Positions 7,839-17,069 are shown, numbered from the stretch's first letter. The stretch: 64,000 nucleotides of DNA from Avipropionibacterium sp050157065 (GCA_050157065.1 CP189573.1), one strand, 5' to 3'. The notes: generated by a model from the sequence alone, not told the origin. Numbers and translations are program-made.

Positions 7839-9533
7839 CTACTTCGCCTGACGCTTCTGGATGGCCGCCCACTCGTCCCGCAGCCCCACCGTACGGTGGA
7901 ACAGGCCGGGCTGGTCGGGATCGGCAGCGAAATAGCCCAACCGCTCGAACTGCACGACCTCCCCGCCGGGCACCTCGGCCAGGGCAGCCTCACCCCGGGC
8001 CTCGGTCAGCAGTTCGCGGGAGTCGGGATTCACATCGTCCAAGGGCTCACCGGTGGCCTCACCCGGGACCGCGGCGGCGAAGAGCCGGTCGTACAGCCCG
8101 GCACGGAGTGGCACCGAGTGCGGCACCGAGACCCAGTGCATCGTCGACTTCACCTTGCGGCCGTCAGGCGCATCGCCACCCCGGGTCTGCGGGTCATAGG
8201 TGGCCAACACCTCGACCACGGCACCCGATTCGTCCTTCACCACGTCGGTCGCGGTGACGAGGTAGGCGCCACGCAGTCGTACCTCGCGACCGATCGACAG
8301 CCGGAAGAACTTCGGCGGTGGCACCTCGGCGAAGTCCTCGGACTCGATCACGAGTTCGCCGGTGAAGGCGACCGTCCGGGTGCCGTCCTCGGCACGTTCG
8401 GGATTGTTCGTGACCTCGAAGTGTTCGACGACCGAGTTGCCGTCGGCGTCCTTGGGCCAGTTGGTGATGGTCAGCTTGAGCGGGCGCAGCACCGCCATCC
8501 GACGCTGTGCGGTGGCGTTCAACTGTCGCCGGACGACGGCCTCGAGGGCTTCGATCGAATGCCGGGCATTGGTACGCGAGGTGCCGATGTCGAGGCAGAA
8601 CCGGGTGATCGCCGAGGCCGGGAAGCCACGGCGCCGCATTCCCACCAGGGTTGGCATGCGGGGGTCGTCCCAACCGTCGACCACCCCGTCGGTGACCAAG
8701 GTCTTGAGCCGTCGCTTCGAGGTCACGGTGTGGGTGAACTCGAGGCGGGCGAACTCGATCTGCTGCGGCCGGTCACCGGGCAGAGTCAGATTGTCCAGGC
8801 ACCAGTCGTACAACGGGCGGTGCGAGTCGAACTCCATGGTGCAGATCGAATGGGTCACCCCTTCGATCGCGTCGGACTGTCCGTGGGCCCAGTCGTAGGT
8901 CGGGTAGATCGCCCAGGCGTCATGCGTACGGTGGTGGTGTCCGCTGCGAATGCGGTAGAGCACCGGGTCGCGCAACCACATGTTGTCGGCCTGCATGTCG
9001 ATCTTGGCGCGCAGGCACATGGCCCCCTCGGCGAACTCGCCGGCCCGCATCCGCGCGAACCGGTCGAGTGACTCCTCGGCGGGACGATCACGGTACGGGC
9101 TCTCGATGCCGGGCTTGCCGAAGCCGCCCCGCTGCGCCGAGATGGTGTCGCCGTCCTGTTCGTCAACGTAGGCCAGCCCCCGCTCCACCAGGTCGACCGC
9201 CCACGCGTAGAGGGTTTCGAAGTAGTCGGAGGCGAAGTGGACAGCTCCGGGCCTAAAGCCCAACCAGGCGATGTCGGCGAGGATCGCCTCGACGTACTCG
9301 GTCTCCTCGGTGTCGGGATTGGTGTCGTCGAAGCGGACGTTGCAGACGCCCCCGAACGCCTCTGCGGTCGCGAAGTCCTGGGTGATCGCCTTGGCGTGGC
9401 CGATGTGGAGGTAGCCGTTCGGCTCCGGCGGGAACCTGGTCTGCACCCGTCCGCCGTTGACCCCCTGCTGCACGTCACGTTCCACCCGGTCCCGGATGAA
9501 GTCGGATGCGGCGGGGATGTCGGGCTTGGTCAT
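7839..9533 (-). CDS. glnS: Glutaminyl-tRNA synthetase
   Basis: The 564-residue class I synthetase charges tRNA-Gln directly. It has RFPPEPNGYLHIGHAKAI (HIGH motif, about residues 32-49), RFDDTNPDTEETEYVEAI, and the GlnRS-type KMSKS variant TSKRRLKTLV near residue 270. The C-terminal anticodon-binding beta-barrel region is present, and the length is close to that of E. coli GlnRS. The ATG at 9533 (MTKPDIPAASDFIRD) is chosen; extending upstream would run into the divergent gltX start. Most Actinobacteria lack GlnRS and use GatCAB transamidation, so the gene is notable. It is divergent from gltX with a 49-base shared promoter region. Confidence 0.93.
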   Translation of the reverse strand: MTKPDIPAASDFIRDRVERDVQQGVNGGRVQTRFPPEPNGYLHIGHAKAITQDFATAEAFGGVCNVRFDDTNPDTEETEYVEAILADIAWLGFRPGAVHFASDYFETLYAWAVDLVERGLAYVDEQDGDTISAQRGGFGKPGIESPYRDRPAEESLDRFARMRAGEFAEGAMCLRAKIDMQADNMWLRDPVLYRIRSGHHHRTHDAWAIYPTYDWAHGQSDAIEGVTHSICTMEFDSHRPLYDWCLDNLTLPGDRPQQIEFARLEFTHTVTSKRRLKTLVTDGVVDGWDDPRMPTLVGMRRRGFPASAITRFCLDIGTSRTNARHSIEALEAVVRRQLNATAQRRMAVLRPLKLTITNWPKDADGNSVVEHFEVTNNPERAEDGTRTVAFTGELVIESEDFAEVPPPKFFRLSIGREVRLRGAYLVTATDVVKDESGAVVEVLATYDPQTRGGDAPDGRKVKSTMHWVSVPHSVPLRAGLYDRLFAAAVPGEATGEPLDDVNPDSRELLTEARGEAALAEVPGGEVVQFERLGYFAADPDQPGLFHRTVGLRDEWAAIQKRQAK

Positions 9534-9582
9534 GGGCGGGACTCTATCGAACGCCGCGCCCCCCGATAGGCTGGTGAGCATC

Positions 9583-11067
9583 ATGAGCGACCCGCAGATT
9601 CCCGACACACCTCCCGCCCGCACCCGGGTGGCCCCCTCCCCGACCGGCGACCCCCATGTCGGCACCGCCTACCAGGCCCTGTTCGACCTGGCCTGGGCCC
9701 GCCGGACCGGTGGCCAGTTCGTCCTGCGGATCGAGGACACCGACCAGTCCCGGCTCGTTCCCGGTTCTGCGGAGCAGATCCACGAAACCCTTGCCTGGTT
9801 GGGATTGTCGCCGGACGAGTCGCCCGAGGTCGGCGGACCGTACGGACCGTACCGTCAGTCGGAGCGCCTCGACACCTACCGTCCCTACGTCGAGCAGCTG
9901 CTCGAGCAGGGCCACGCCTACCGGTGCTGGTGCACCTCGGAGCGTCTGGCCCGGATGCGAGCCGACCAGGAGGCGGCCAAGGCCGAGGTCACCGGCTACG
10001 ACCGGCTGTGCCTGGGCAAGACCGCCGAGGAGCGGGAGCAGCTGCCCGGCTTCCAGCCGGACCCGGTGGTCCGGATGCTCATCCCCGATGATGCTCCGCT
10101 CACCTTCCCCGACCTGATCAGTGGCGAGCTGTCGGCGCCCCGCCCCGATGACCAGGTGATCTTGAAGGCCGACGGCTTCCCCACCTACCACCTGGCCGTC
10201 GTCGTCGACGACCACCTGATGGGGATCACCCACGTGGTCCGTGGCCAGGAGTGGATCAGCTCCACACCCAAGCACCTGCTGCTGCACCAGTGGCTCGGCT
10301 GGGACCCGCCGCAGCTGGCGCACACGCCGCTGATCCGCAACACCGACCGGTCCAAGCTCGGGAAGCGCAAGAGCCCGTGGGCGAAGCTCACCTGGTTCCG
10401 CGACCAGGGCTACCTGCCCGAGGCGTTGCTCAACTTCCTGATGCTGCTGGGAATGCCGCCCGTGCACGAGGGCGACGACGTGCAGACGATGGATGAGTTC
10501 ATCGCCGCCTTCGACTGGTCGAAGATCAATCCGGCCGGCGCGGTGTTCGACCTGAAGAAGCTCGACTGGCTGAACGGTCACTACATCCGGTCCCTCACCG
10601 CCGAGGAGCTCACCGACCGCGTCGTGGCACACCTGGTCTCCGCCGGCGAATGGGCCACACCCGAGCCAGCCCGGGTGGAGGGCCTACGGGCTGGTGTGCC
10701 ACTGGTCCAGGAGCGGCTGACGCTGCTGTCGGAAGCCCTGCCCAAGCTGCAGTTCCTGTTCACCGACGACGCCGATCTCGTCATCGCCGACGACGCCCGC
10801 GCCCAGTTGTCCGAGGACGCACCGGCGATCCTCGACGCCGCGATCACGGCGCTCGACGAACTGCCGGACTGGACCCACGACGCCATCGAGGCGGCCCTGC
10901 GGGCCACACTCGTCGACGGCCTGGGCGTGAAGCCGAAGCTCGCCTTCGGACCGCTGCGGACCGCCGTCAGCGGGTCGCGGGTCTCGCCTCCGTTGTTCGA
11001 GTCGATGGAGGTACTGGGGCGTGACTCCTCCTTGACCCGGTTGCGGAGCCTGCGCGCCAGTCTGTGA
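9583..11067 (+). CDS. gltX: Glutamyl-tRNA synthetase
   Basis: The 494-residue protein attaches glutamate to tRNA-Glu. It has RVAPSPTGDPHVGTAYQALF (HIGH equivalent HVGT, residues 15-34), FVLRIEDTDQSR and the KMSKS equivalent RSKLGKRKSPW at about residues 252-262, followed by the alpha-helical anticodon-binding domain. The ATG at 9583 lies 9 bases after GGTGAG-like purines. A possible -10 (TAGGCT) lies just upstream. In streptomycetes gltX is beside a FAH-family gene and ndgR; here it has moved next to glnS, while the FAH gene and ndgR remain together at 24-27 kb. Confidence 0.93.
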   Translation: MSDPQIPDTPPARTRVAPSPTGDPHVGTAYQALFDLAWARRTGGQFVLRIEDTDQSRLVPGSAEQIHETLAWLGLSPDESPEVGGPYGPYRQSERLDTYRPYVEQLLEQGHAYRCWCTSERLARMRADQEAAKAEVTGYDRLCLGKTAEEREQLPGFQPDPVVRMLIPDDAPLTFPDLISGELSAPRPDDQVILKADGFPTYHLAVVVDDHLMGITHVVRGQEWISSTPKHLLLHQWLGWDPPQLAHTPLIRNTDRSKLGKRKSPWAKLTWFRDQGYLPEALLNFLMLLGMPPVHEGDDVQTMDEFIAAFDWSKINPAGAVFDLKKLDWLNGHYIRSLTAEELTDRVVAHLVSAGEWATPEPARVEGLRAGVPLVQERLTLLSEALPKLQFLFTDDADLVIADDARAQLSEDAPAILDAAITALDELPDWTHDAIEAALRATLVDGLGVKPKLAFGPLRTAVSGSRVSPPLFESMEVLGRDSSLTRLRSLRASL

Positions 11068-11099
11068 GACGCCGCTGGTGAGCCCCCCGGGGCCGGCGC

Positions 11100-13697
11100 T
11101 CAGCCGTTGCGGAGGTTGGCCATCACGTCGTCGAGCTCGTCGGCCTTCACCAGCACGTCGCGGGGCTTGGAGCCCTCCGACGGACCGACGACGCCGCGCG
11201 TCTCCAGGATGTCCATCAGCCGGCCGGCCTTCGCGAAACCGACCCGCAGCTTGCGCTGCAGCATCGACGTCGACCCGAGCTGCAGGTTGACCACCAGCTC
11301 GACGGCCTGCAGCACCAGCTCCATGTCGTCGCCGATCTCCTCGGCCACCTTGGGCGCCTCGACCGGTGCCGTCACGTCCTCGCGATACTGCGGGCGCAGC
11401 TGTTCGGTGACGTGCTGCACCACACCGCGGACCTCGTTCTCGGTGACCCAGGCACCCTGGACGCGGATCGGTTTGCCGGCACCCATCGGCAGGAAGAGGC
11501 TGTCACCCTGCCCGACCAACTTCTCCGCACCGGGCTGATCAAGGACCACCCGCGAGTCGGTCATCGACGAGGTGGCCAGTGCCAGCCGGCTCGGCACGTT
11601 GGCCTTGATCAACCCGGTCACCACATCGGTCGACGGACGCTGGGTCGCCAGCACCAGATGGATGCCGGCAGCACGTGCGAGCTGCGTGATCCGTACCACC
11701 GAGTCCTCCACGTCGCGGGGGGCGACCATCATCAGGTCAGCGAGCTCGTCCACCACGACCAGCAGGTACGGGTACGGCGCCAGCACCCGCTCCGAACCCT
11801 CCGGTGGCTTCACGTTCCCGGCGAGCACAGCCTTGTTGAAGTCGTCGACGTGCCGGAACCCGAAGGCCGCGAGATCGTCGTAGCGCAGGTCCATCTCGCG
11901 GACCACCCACTGCAGCGCCTCGGCTGCCTTCTTCGGATTGGTGATGATCGGCGTGACCAGGTGCGGGATTCCTTCGTAGACAGTGAGTTCGACCCGCTTC
12001 GGGTCGACCAGCAGCAGCCGCACCTCGTCCGGGGTGGCCCGCATCATGATCGAGGTGATCATGGCATTGACGACACCCGACTTGCCCGCGCCGGTGGCGC
12101 CGGCGATCAGCAGGTGCGGCATCTTCGCCAGGTTGGCGACGACGAATCCGCCTTCGACGTCCTTGCCCAACCCAACCGTCATCGGGTGATGATCATTGCG
12201 GGCCGTGCCTGAGCGGAGCACATCCCCGAGCGACACGAGTTCCTTGTCGGTGTTGGGGATCTCGATGCCGATCGCCGACTTGCCGGGGATCGGCGACAGG
12301 ATCCGCACCTCGTTGGAGGCGACGGCGTACGCGATGTTCTTGCTGAGTGCGGTGACCTTCTCGACCTTGACGGCCGGGCCGAGCTCCACCTCGTACCGCG
12401 TCACCGTCGGGCCACGGGTGTAGCCGGTGACCTGGGCGTCGATGTCGAACTGCTCCAACACCTCGGTCAGCCGCTGCACCACGTTGTCCGAGGCGGGGGT
12501 GCGTGACTTGTGGACGCTGCCGGGCTTGAGCTGTTCGGAGTCGGGCAGCGTGTACTGCACGTCGCCCGACAGCTGCAGCTGCTCGACCCGCTGCGGGATC
12601 GGAGTGTGCGGCGGCGGCTCGAGCCCCTCGTCCTCCTTCAGCGCCGACGGCGGCAGGCCGGCGGTGACCGGCTTGTCGCGCCCGGCCGCCTGCTCCGAGC
12701 CGCTGGCGCCGTCGGCATGGTCACCGGTGGAAGCGCCGGCAGCGGGATCGGACTTCGTGGCCCGCTTCGACTTTCGGCCCGAGTCGTCGTCGAGCACCTC
12801 CGGCACCAGGTCGGGGTCGATCTCGCCGGTGTCGGGGTCGGCACCCTTCCCGATCGCCTTGCGTCGCCCACGCTCAGCGATGATCGGGCTGTCATAGGCG
12901 TGGTCGCGGTCGTACTCCATGTCGGCGTCGTGTACGGCACGCTCGGCCCGCTGCGACACGACCTGCTGGCGGAAGGCCGCGATGCGTCGCGGCATGTCGC
13001 GCAACGGGCTGCCCACGACCACGACCAGCCCGAACAGGGTGAGCAGGATCAGCAGCGGGATGGCCACGTAGCTGGTCAACAGGTCGGCCAGCAGGCTGGA
13101 GGAGATGAAGCCCAGGATGCCGCCGGCCTGGCGCAGCAACTCCGGCTCGTCGGGCCGCGGGAGACCCTTGGCGATGTTGACCAGGCCGAGTACGCCGAGC
13201 AGCAGGGTGCTCCAGCCGATCGCCTGACGGCCGCCCGGCCCACTGTCCTGCGGATGGCGCAGCGTACGCCAGGCGAGCACCAGCAGCACCAACGGCAGCG
13301 CGTAGGTGAGCATCCCGAACACCGTCGTGACGGCGTTGACGATCACCGGCCCGACCGGGTCGGGCAACCCCCACCAGCAGGCCGCGGCCAGCACGATCGC
13401 GGTGCCGAGCATCAGCAGCCCGGCGCCATCGCGGCGCAGTTCGGGCTCGATGTCGGCGGCCGAACTCCCGACGCCGCGGAACATCCGTCCGACGCCGTGG
13501 GCCAGCCCGGACCAGATGGCCCCCAGGCCACGACCGAACGCCGCTCCGGCCGACGGACGGGTCGGCTTTCGCTTCTGTCCGGATCGGCTCGTGGAACGGT
13601 TCTTGGTGTTGCTTCCGGCGGTCCGCGAACCCGACCCGGACGACTTGGGGGTCGCTCGGCTCCGGCTCCGCGGCGGGGAAGACGCGCGGGTCGCCAT
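11100..13697 (-). CDS. ftsK: FtsK/SpoIIIE DNA translocase
   Basis: The 865-residue protein pumps chromosomal DNA at the division septum. The Lys/Arg/Ser-rich N-terminus (residues 1-60) precedes about four membrane segments (roughly residues 95-265). A charged Pro-rich linker follows to about residue 390. The motor has Walker A GATGAGKSG near residue 530, Walker B LLVVVDELADLM, and an AT(Q)RPS motor signature (LVLATQRPSTDVVTGLIKAN). A C-terminal winged-helix gamma domain (from about residue 795: STSMLQRKLRVGFAKAGRLM) would read KOPS-like sequences. It converges with gltX. The start is an ATG with SD-like purines GGTCACCACC only weakly visible. Confidence 0.94.
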   Translation of the reverse strand: MATRASSPPRSRSRATPKSSGSGSRTAGSNTKNRSTSRSGQKRKPTRPSAGAAFGRGLGAIWSGLAHGVGRMFRGVGSSAADIEPELRRDGAGLLMLGTAIVLAAACWWGLPDPVGPVIVNAVTTVFGMLTYALPLVLLVLAWRTLRHPQDSGPGGRQAIGWSTLLLGVLGLVNIAKGLPRPDEPELLRQAGGILGFISSSLLADLLTSYVAIPLLILLTLFGLVVVVGSPLRDMPRRIAAFRQQVVSQRAERAVHDADMEYDRDHAYDSPIIAERGRRKAIGKGADPDTGEIDPDLVPEVLDDDSGRKSKRATKSDPAAGASTGDHADGASGSEQAAGRDKPVTAGLPPSALKEDEGLEPPPHTPIPQRVEQLQLSGDVQYTLPDSEQLKPGSVHKSRTPASDNVVQRLTEVLEQFDIDAQVTGYTRGPTVTRYEVELGPAVKVEKVTALSKNIAYAVASNEVRILSPIPGKSAIGIEIPNTDKELVSLGDVLRSGTARNDHHPMTVGLGKDVEGGFVVANLAKMPHLLIAGATGAGKSGVVNAMITSIMMRATPDEVRLLLVDPKRVELTVYEGIPHLVTPIITNPKKAAEALQWVVREMDLRYDDLAAFGFRHVDDFNKAVLAGNVKPPEGSERVLAPYPYLLVVVDELADLMMVAPRDVEDSVVRITQLARAAGIHLVLATQRPSTDVVTGLIKANVPSRLALATSSMTDSRVVLDQPGAEKLVGQGDSLFLPMGAGKPIRVQGAWVTENEVRGVVQHVTEQLRPQYREDVTAPVEAPKVAEEIGDDMELVLQAVELVVNLQLGSTSMLQRKLRVGFAKAGRLMDILETRGVVGPSEGSKPRDVLVKADELDDVMANLRNG

Positions 13698-13802
13698 GGT
13701 GGTGACCCTACGGCAGCGGTCCCGCCCGACTGGGCATCACACGCCGTACAGGCCCGAGTCCGGACCGGATCCCTGTCGAGACGCCCCGGCGCCCGTATCC
13801 GT

Positions 13803-13866
13803 GGGCGCTGCGACGACGTAGATGGACGCATGTTCCAGCAACGTCACTGTGACGCCCCTTCTTACG
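13803..13866. repeat. Family-2 hairpin repeat, copy A
   Basis: This lies in the 239-base divergent region between ftsK and the Nudix-NYN gene. The core ATGGACGCATGTTCCAGCAA and the right arm GTGACGCCCCTTCTTACGGG align with copies at 40636-40708 and 59459-59525. The left arm (GGGCGCTGCGACGACG) is more degenerate than in copy B. The rest of the intergenic region shows no further clear feature. Confidence 0.7.
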
Positions 13867-13936
13867 GGCAACCCCGCTCGAACGGTGCCGAACTGGTCCT
13901 CGGCCGGTCCGACCGCGGGCATGACAGGCTGGACCG

Positions 13937-14827
13937 GTGACTCCAGACCCCGGTCCCCGACCTGTCCGGCCCCGCCCGCGTGGCTCCGGCGACGGCTGGG
14001 TGGACTGCGGGTGCGGTGCCCGGCACTGGGGGCTGCACGGCGCTGCGGGCGTGGTCGTCGCCGACGCATGGCCGGCCACGCGGATCGTGCTGCAACTGCG
14101 GGCCGACTGGAGCCACTTCGGCGGCACCTGGGGCGTCCCCGGCGGTGCGATCCACGCCGACGAGACCCCGGTGGTCGGCGGCCTGCGCGAGGCCGAGGAG
14201 GAGTCGGGGGTCATCGCGGCACACCTACGCGTCTTCGCCACGACGGCGCTGCACCATCCCGACTGGTCCTACACCACGGCCCTCGCCCGCCTCACCGCCC
14301 CGGTCGATCCGCGCCCGACCGACGACGAGAGTGCCGCCATCGAGTGGGTCGACGTCGACGCGGTCGCCGACCTCCCGCTGCACCCCGCCTTCGCGGATGC
14401 CTGGCCGCGGCTCCGCCCGTTGCTCACGCGTCGGGTGGTGCTGGTCGTCGACGCCGCCAACGTGGTCGGCTCGCGCCCCGACGGCTGGTGGAAGGATCGT
14501 CATGGCGCCACCGAGCGACTTCGCGACGAACTGGCCGCCCGCACCGAAACCGGGTTCCCGGCGGCCGCGTTGGGCTTGCCCGCCGACACCTGGTCGCCGG
14601 ACGTCGTGCTGGTGACCGAAGGGGCCGCCCGGGACGTCGGGCCCGTCGACGCGGTGTCGGTGGTCGCGGCACCCGGCTCGGGCGATGACGAGATCGTCGC
14701 CCAGGTCGCCGCCCTCACGAACGACCAACAGGCACAGGTGATCGTCGCCACCGCGGACCGTGGCCTGATCGGCCGGGTCACCGCCCTGGGTGCCGCCGTG
14801 GTCGGACCCCGCACCGTACGGGACTGA
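13937..14827 (+). CDS. Nudix hydrolase fused to a NYN/PIN-like domain
   Basis: The 296-residue protein starts at GTG 13937. Residues about 17-160 form a Nudix domain with an N-terminal Cys/His patch (DCGCGARHWGLHGAAG) and a Nudix box GGAIHADETPVVGGLREAEE followed by ESG. From about residue 170 a second domain begins with VLVVDAANVVGSRPDGWWKD, an acidic motif after a beta strand as in NYN/PIN-like nucleases, and later has APGSGDDEIVAQVA and VIVATADRGLIGRV, which supply further conserved acidic residues. The combination suggests nucleotide hydrolysis joined to RNA cleavage, but no function is established by sequence. It is divergent from ftsK and converges with thiD. Confidence 0.75.
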   Translation: MTPDPGPRPVRPRPRGSGDGWVDCGCGARHWGLHGAAGVVVADAWPATRIVLQLRADWSHFGGTWGVPGGAIHADETPVVGGLREAEEESGVIAAHLRVFATTALHHPDWSYTTALARLTAPVDPRPTDDESAAIEWVDVDAVADLPLHPAFADAWPRLRPLLTRRVVLVVDAANVVGSRPDGWWKDRHGATERLRDELAARTETGFPAAALGLPADTWSPDVVLVTEGAARDVGPVDAVSVVAAPGSGDDEIVAQVAALTNDQQAQVIVATADRGLIGRVTALGAAVVGPRTVRD

Positions 14828-14873
14828 TCAGGACGGCTGATCCGTACGGCTGATCCGCGTGGGGCTGATTGGC

Positions 14874-15695
14874 TCAGGGCAGCCCGAGTTGCCAACCGTG
14901 GTCGACCGGACCGATCCCCTGCCCCAGTGCGAATCCGTGCTCGATGGCACCGGTGATGTACGCCTTCGCGCCGGCCACCGCGGTGGGCACGTCCTCACCG
15001 CGGGCGAGCCGGGACGCGATCGCCGACGCGAGGGTGCAGCCGGTGCCGTGGGTGTGCCGGTTGTCGTGCCGTTCGGCCGGGTAGCTCGTGACGGTGCCGT
15101 CCGGGGCCCGCAACGTGTCGACCGGCGTGCCGGGCAGGTGCCCGCCCTTGATCAACACCCAGCCGGGCGTGATCTCGGCGAGCGCCGTGGCGAACTCTGC
15201 CGGCGAGGTCTGCTCCGGCAGGCCGGTCAACAGGGCCGCCTCTGTGATGTTGGGTGTGATCACGGTGCCGAGCCGCAGCAGCTCGTCCCGCATCGTGGCC
15301 ACCGCATCGTCGGCGATCAACGCGTCGCCGTGCTTGCTGGCCGCCACCGGGTCGATCACCACCGGCGTCCCCTCCGGGAGGGTCGCCAGCAGTTCTGCCA
15401 CCAGTCCGATCGTCTCGGCCGTACCGAGCATGCCCAGTTTGACCGCATCGACGCCGATGTCGTCGACGACACTGCGGAACTGGGCGGTGATCGCCTCGGC
15501 CGGGAGTGGCCACCATCCCTGTACCCCCAGGGAGTTCTGGGCGGTGACGGCGGCGATCACGCTCATGCCGTGCACCCGGTGCGCCAGCATCGTCTTCAGG
15601 TCGGCCTGGATGCCGGCACCGCCGCCGGAGTCGGAACCGGCGATGGTCAACACCAGGGGCAACGCACGCCCCGACCGGGGCGAGGACTCGGTCAA
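14874..15695 (-). CDS. thiD: Hydroxymethylpyrimidine/phosphomethylpyrimidine kinase
   Basis: The 273-residue kinase phosphorylates the HMP moiety twice for thiamine synthesis. It has the N-terminal signature TIAGSDSGGGAGIQADLKT at about residues 17-35, AVKLGMLGTAE, VIDPVAASKHGD and the anion-hole region HGTGCTLASAIA. It starts 22 bases after the thiL stop on the same strand, so thiL and thiD probably form a two-gene thiamine operon. The N-terminal dozen residues (TESSPRSGRALP) are a non-conserved extension. Confidence 0.93.
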   Translation of the reverse strand: MTESSPRSGRALPLVLTIAGSDSGGGAGIQADLKTMLAHRVHGMSVIAAVTAQNSLGVQGWWPLPAEAITAQFRSVVDDIGVDAVKLGMLGTAETIGLVAELLATLPEGTPVVIDPVAASKHGDALIADDAVATMRDELLRLGTVITPNITEAALLTGLPEQTSPAEFATALAEITPGWVLIKGGHLPGTPVDTLRAPDGTVTSYPAERHDNRHTHGTGCTLASAIASRLARGEDVPTAVAGAKAYITGAIEHGFALGQGIGPVDHGWQLGLP

Positions 15696-15717
15696 CGCGA
15701 GCTCCGCCAGCTAGTGA

Positions 15718-16707
15718 TCAACGCGAGCTCCGCGGGGGCTTGGCAAAGTGATCATGACCACCGGTGATCTCCGGCACCGCACCGTCCACGGTCACCGAGA
15801 CACCCGCCGCGCCGGGCTCGGCGACCGTGCCGATCGCGACCCAGCCGTCGGGCACGGTGTCGAAGGTGCCGACCAGGGCATGGTCCTCACCACCGGCGAG
15901 CACGAGGTGCAGTGGGTCGCCACCCGTGGCGGCAGCGACCGCGCGCAGTGGCTCGGCAATCTCCAACGACGCACTGGTGATGTCGATCGACACCCCCGAC
16001 GCGGCGGCGATGTGGCCCAGGTCGGCGAGCAGCCCGTCGGACACGTCGATCATCGAGGTGGCGCCGCCCTCGCTGGCGCGGCGCCCGAAGCCGTACGGCA
16101 CCTCCGGGCAGCGCTGGGCGTCGACCACCACGCGAGGCGAACGGAAGCCACGGCTGAGCGTGCGCAGCCCGGCAGCCGCCCAGCCCAGCCGTCCCATCAT
16201 GGCGACGTGCTGTCCGGGCCTGGCGCCGGCGCGGGTGATCGGTTCGCGGCCCTCCAGGTCCCCCATGGCGGTGACGACGATCGTCAGCACCGGGGAGGCC
16301 GAGGTGTCGCCGCCGAGCAGTTCGACCGAGGCGGTTGCGCACTCGGCAAGGACGCCGTCGCGGAACTCCTCGACCCAGCCGACGGGCAGTTCCGGCGGTG
16401 CGCACAACGCGATCAGCAGGCCCCGTGGGGTGGCGCCCATCGCCTCGATGTCGGCGATGTTGACCGCCGCGGCCTTGCGTCCGATGTCGTTGGCCGATGA
16501 CCAGTCCCGCTTGAAGTGGACGCCCTCGACCATCGCATCGGTGGAGCAGGTGACCGATCCCATCGGAACGGCGAAGACAGCCGAGTCGTCACCGGGGCCG
16601 ACGACGACGTTGGGGCTGGGTGCGGGGGCGGCGGCCAGGATCGTGTCGATCAGGGCGAACTCGCCCACGTCGCCCACGGTCGGTCCGGCGGAAGCGTTGG
16701 TGCTCAT
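15718..16707 (-). CDS. thiL: Thiamine-monophosphate kinase
   Basis: The 329-residue ThiL phosphorylates thiamine monophosphate to the active diphosphate. Motifs seen are VGPGDDSAVF, TCSTDAMVEGVHF, NIADIEAMGATPRGL, and the C-terminal substrate region ISDVSDGLLADL-like SMIDVSDGLLADLGHIA. The ATG at 16707 is preferred to an in-frame GTG-type start at 16752 because a GAGAGG ribosome-binding site lies 4-5 bases upstream. No TPP riboswitch was recognised in the 83-base region shared with the divergent Lrp-like gene. Confidence 0.93.
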   Translation of the reverse strand: MSTNASAGPTVGDVGEFALIDTILAAAPAPSPNVVVGPGDDSAVFAVPMGSVTCSTDAMVEGVHFKRDWSSANDIGRKAAAVNIADIEAMGATPRGLLIALCAPPELPVGWVEEFRDGVLAECATASVELLGGDTSASPVLTIVVTAMGDLEGREPITRAGARPGQHVAMMGRLGWAAAGLRTLSRGFRSPRVVVDAQRCPEVPYGFGRRASEGGATSMIDVSDGLLADLGHIAAASGVSIDITSASLEIAEPLRAVAAATGGDPLHLVLAGGEDHALVGTFDTVPDGWVAIGTVAEPGAAGVSVTVDGAVPEITGGHDHFAKPPRSSR

Positions 16708-16790
16708 GGATCCTCTCAGGGTGGCGGCTGCTGGTGGTAGCGTGACGGCCACGGGTTCGACCGTACCGTGTGGAGCCGGGAAAGGGACTG

Positions 16791-17033
16791 ATGGCCATGC
16801 TCGTTCAGGCGTACATTCTCGTCCAGACCAATGTCGGGCAGGCTGCCACCGTGGCCGAGGCGATCCGGGAGATCCCGGGAGTCACGTTGGCCGAGGACGT
16901 GACCGGACCGTACGACGTCATCGTGCGGGCCGAGGCCCCCAACGTCGACGAACTCGGCCAGCTTGTGGTCGCCAAGGTGCAGCAGGTGTCGGGCATCACC
17001 CGGACCGTGACCTGCCCCGTGGTCCACATCTGA
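16791..17033 (+). CDS. Solo Lrp/AsnC ligand-binding (RAM) domain protein
   Basis: The 80-residue protein is a single Lrp/AsnC effector-binding domain (MLVQAYILVQTNVGQAA, then ITRTVTCPVVHI at the end) without the DNA-binding helix-turn-helix. Such proteins form oligomers and bind amino acids; some partner with full Lrp proteins. An AAAGG ribosome-binding site precedes the ATG at 16791; the ATG at 16797 is also possible. It sits between thiL and the DUF3515 gene, an arrangement conserved in Actinobacteria. The specific ligand is unknown. Confidence 0.82.
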   Translation: MAMLVQAYILVQTNVGQAATVAEAIREIPGVTLAEDVTGPYDVIVRAEAPNVDELGQLVVAKVQQVSGITRTVTCPVVHI

Positions 17034-17069
17034 GTCGGCGCGTCCGAGACCCAACGCACCCCGAGTTCC

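Noticed and set aside
15718..16790. TPP riboswitch upstream of thiL
   Set aside because: The 83-base divergent gap is too short and lacks the conserved CTGAGA and ACCTGATC elements in the right order.
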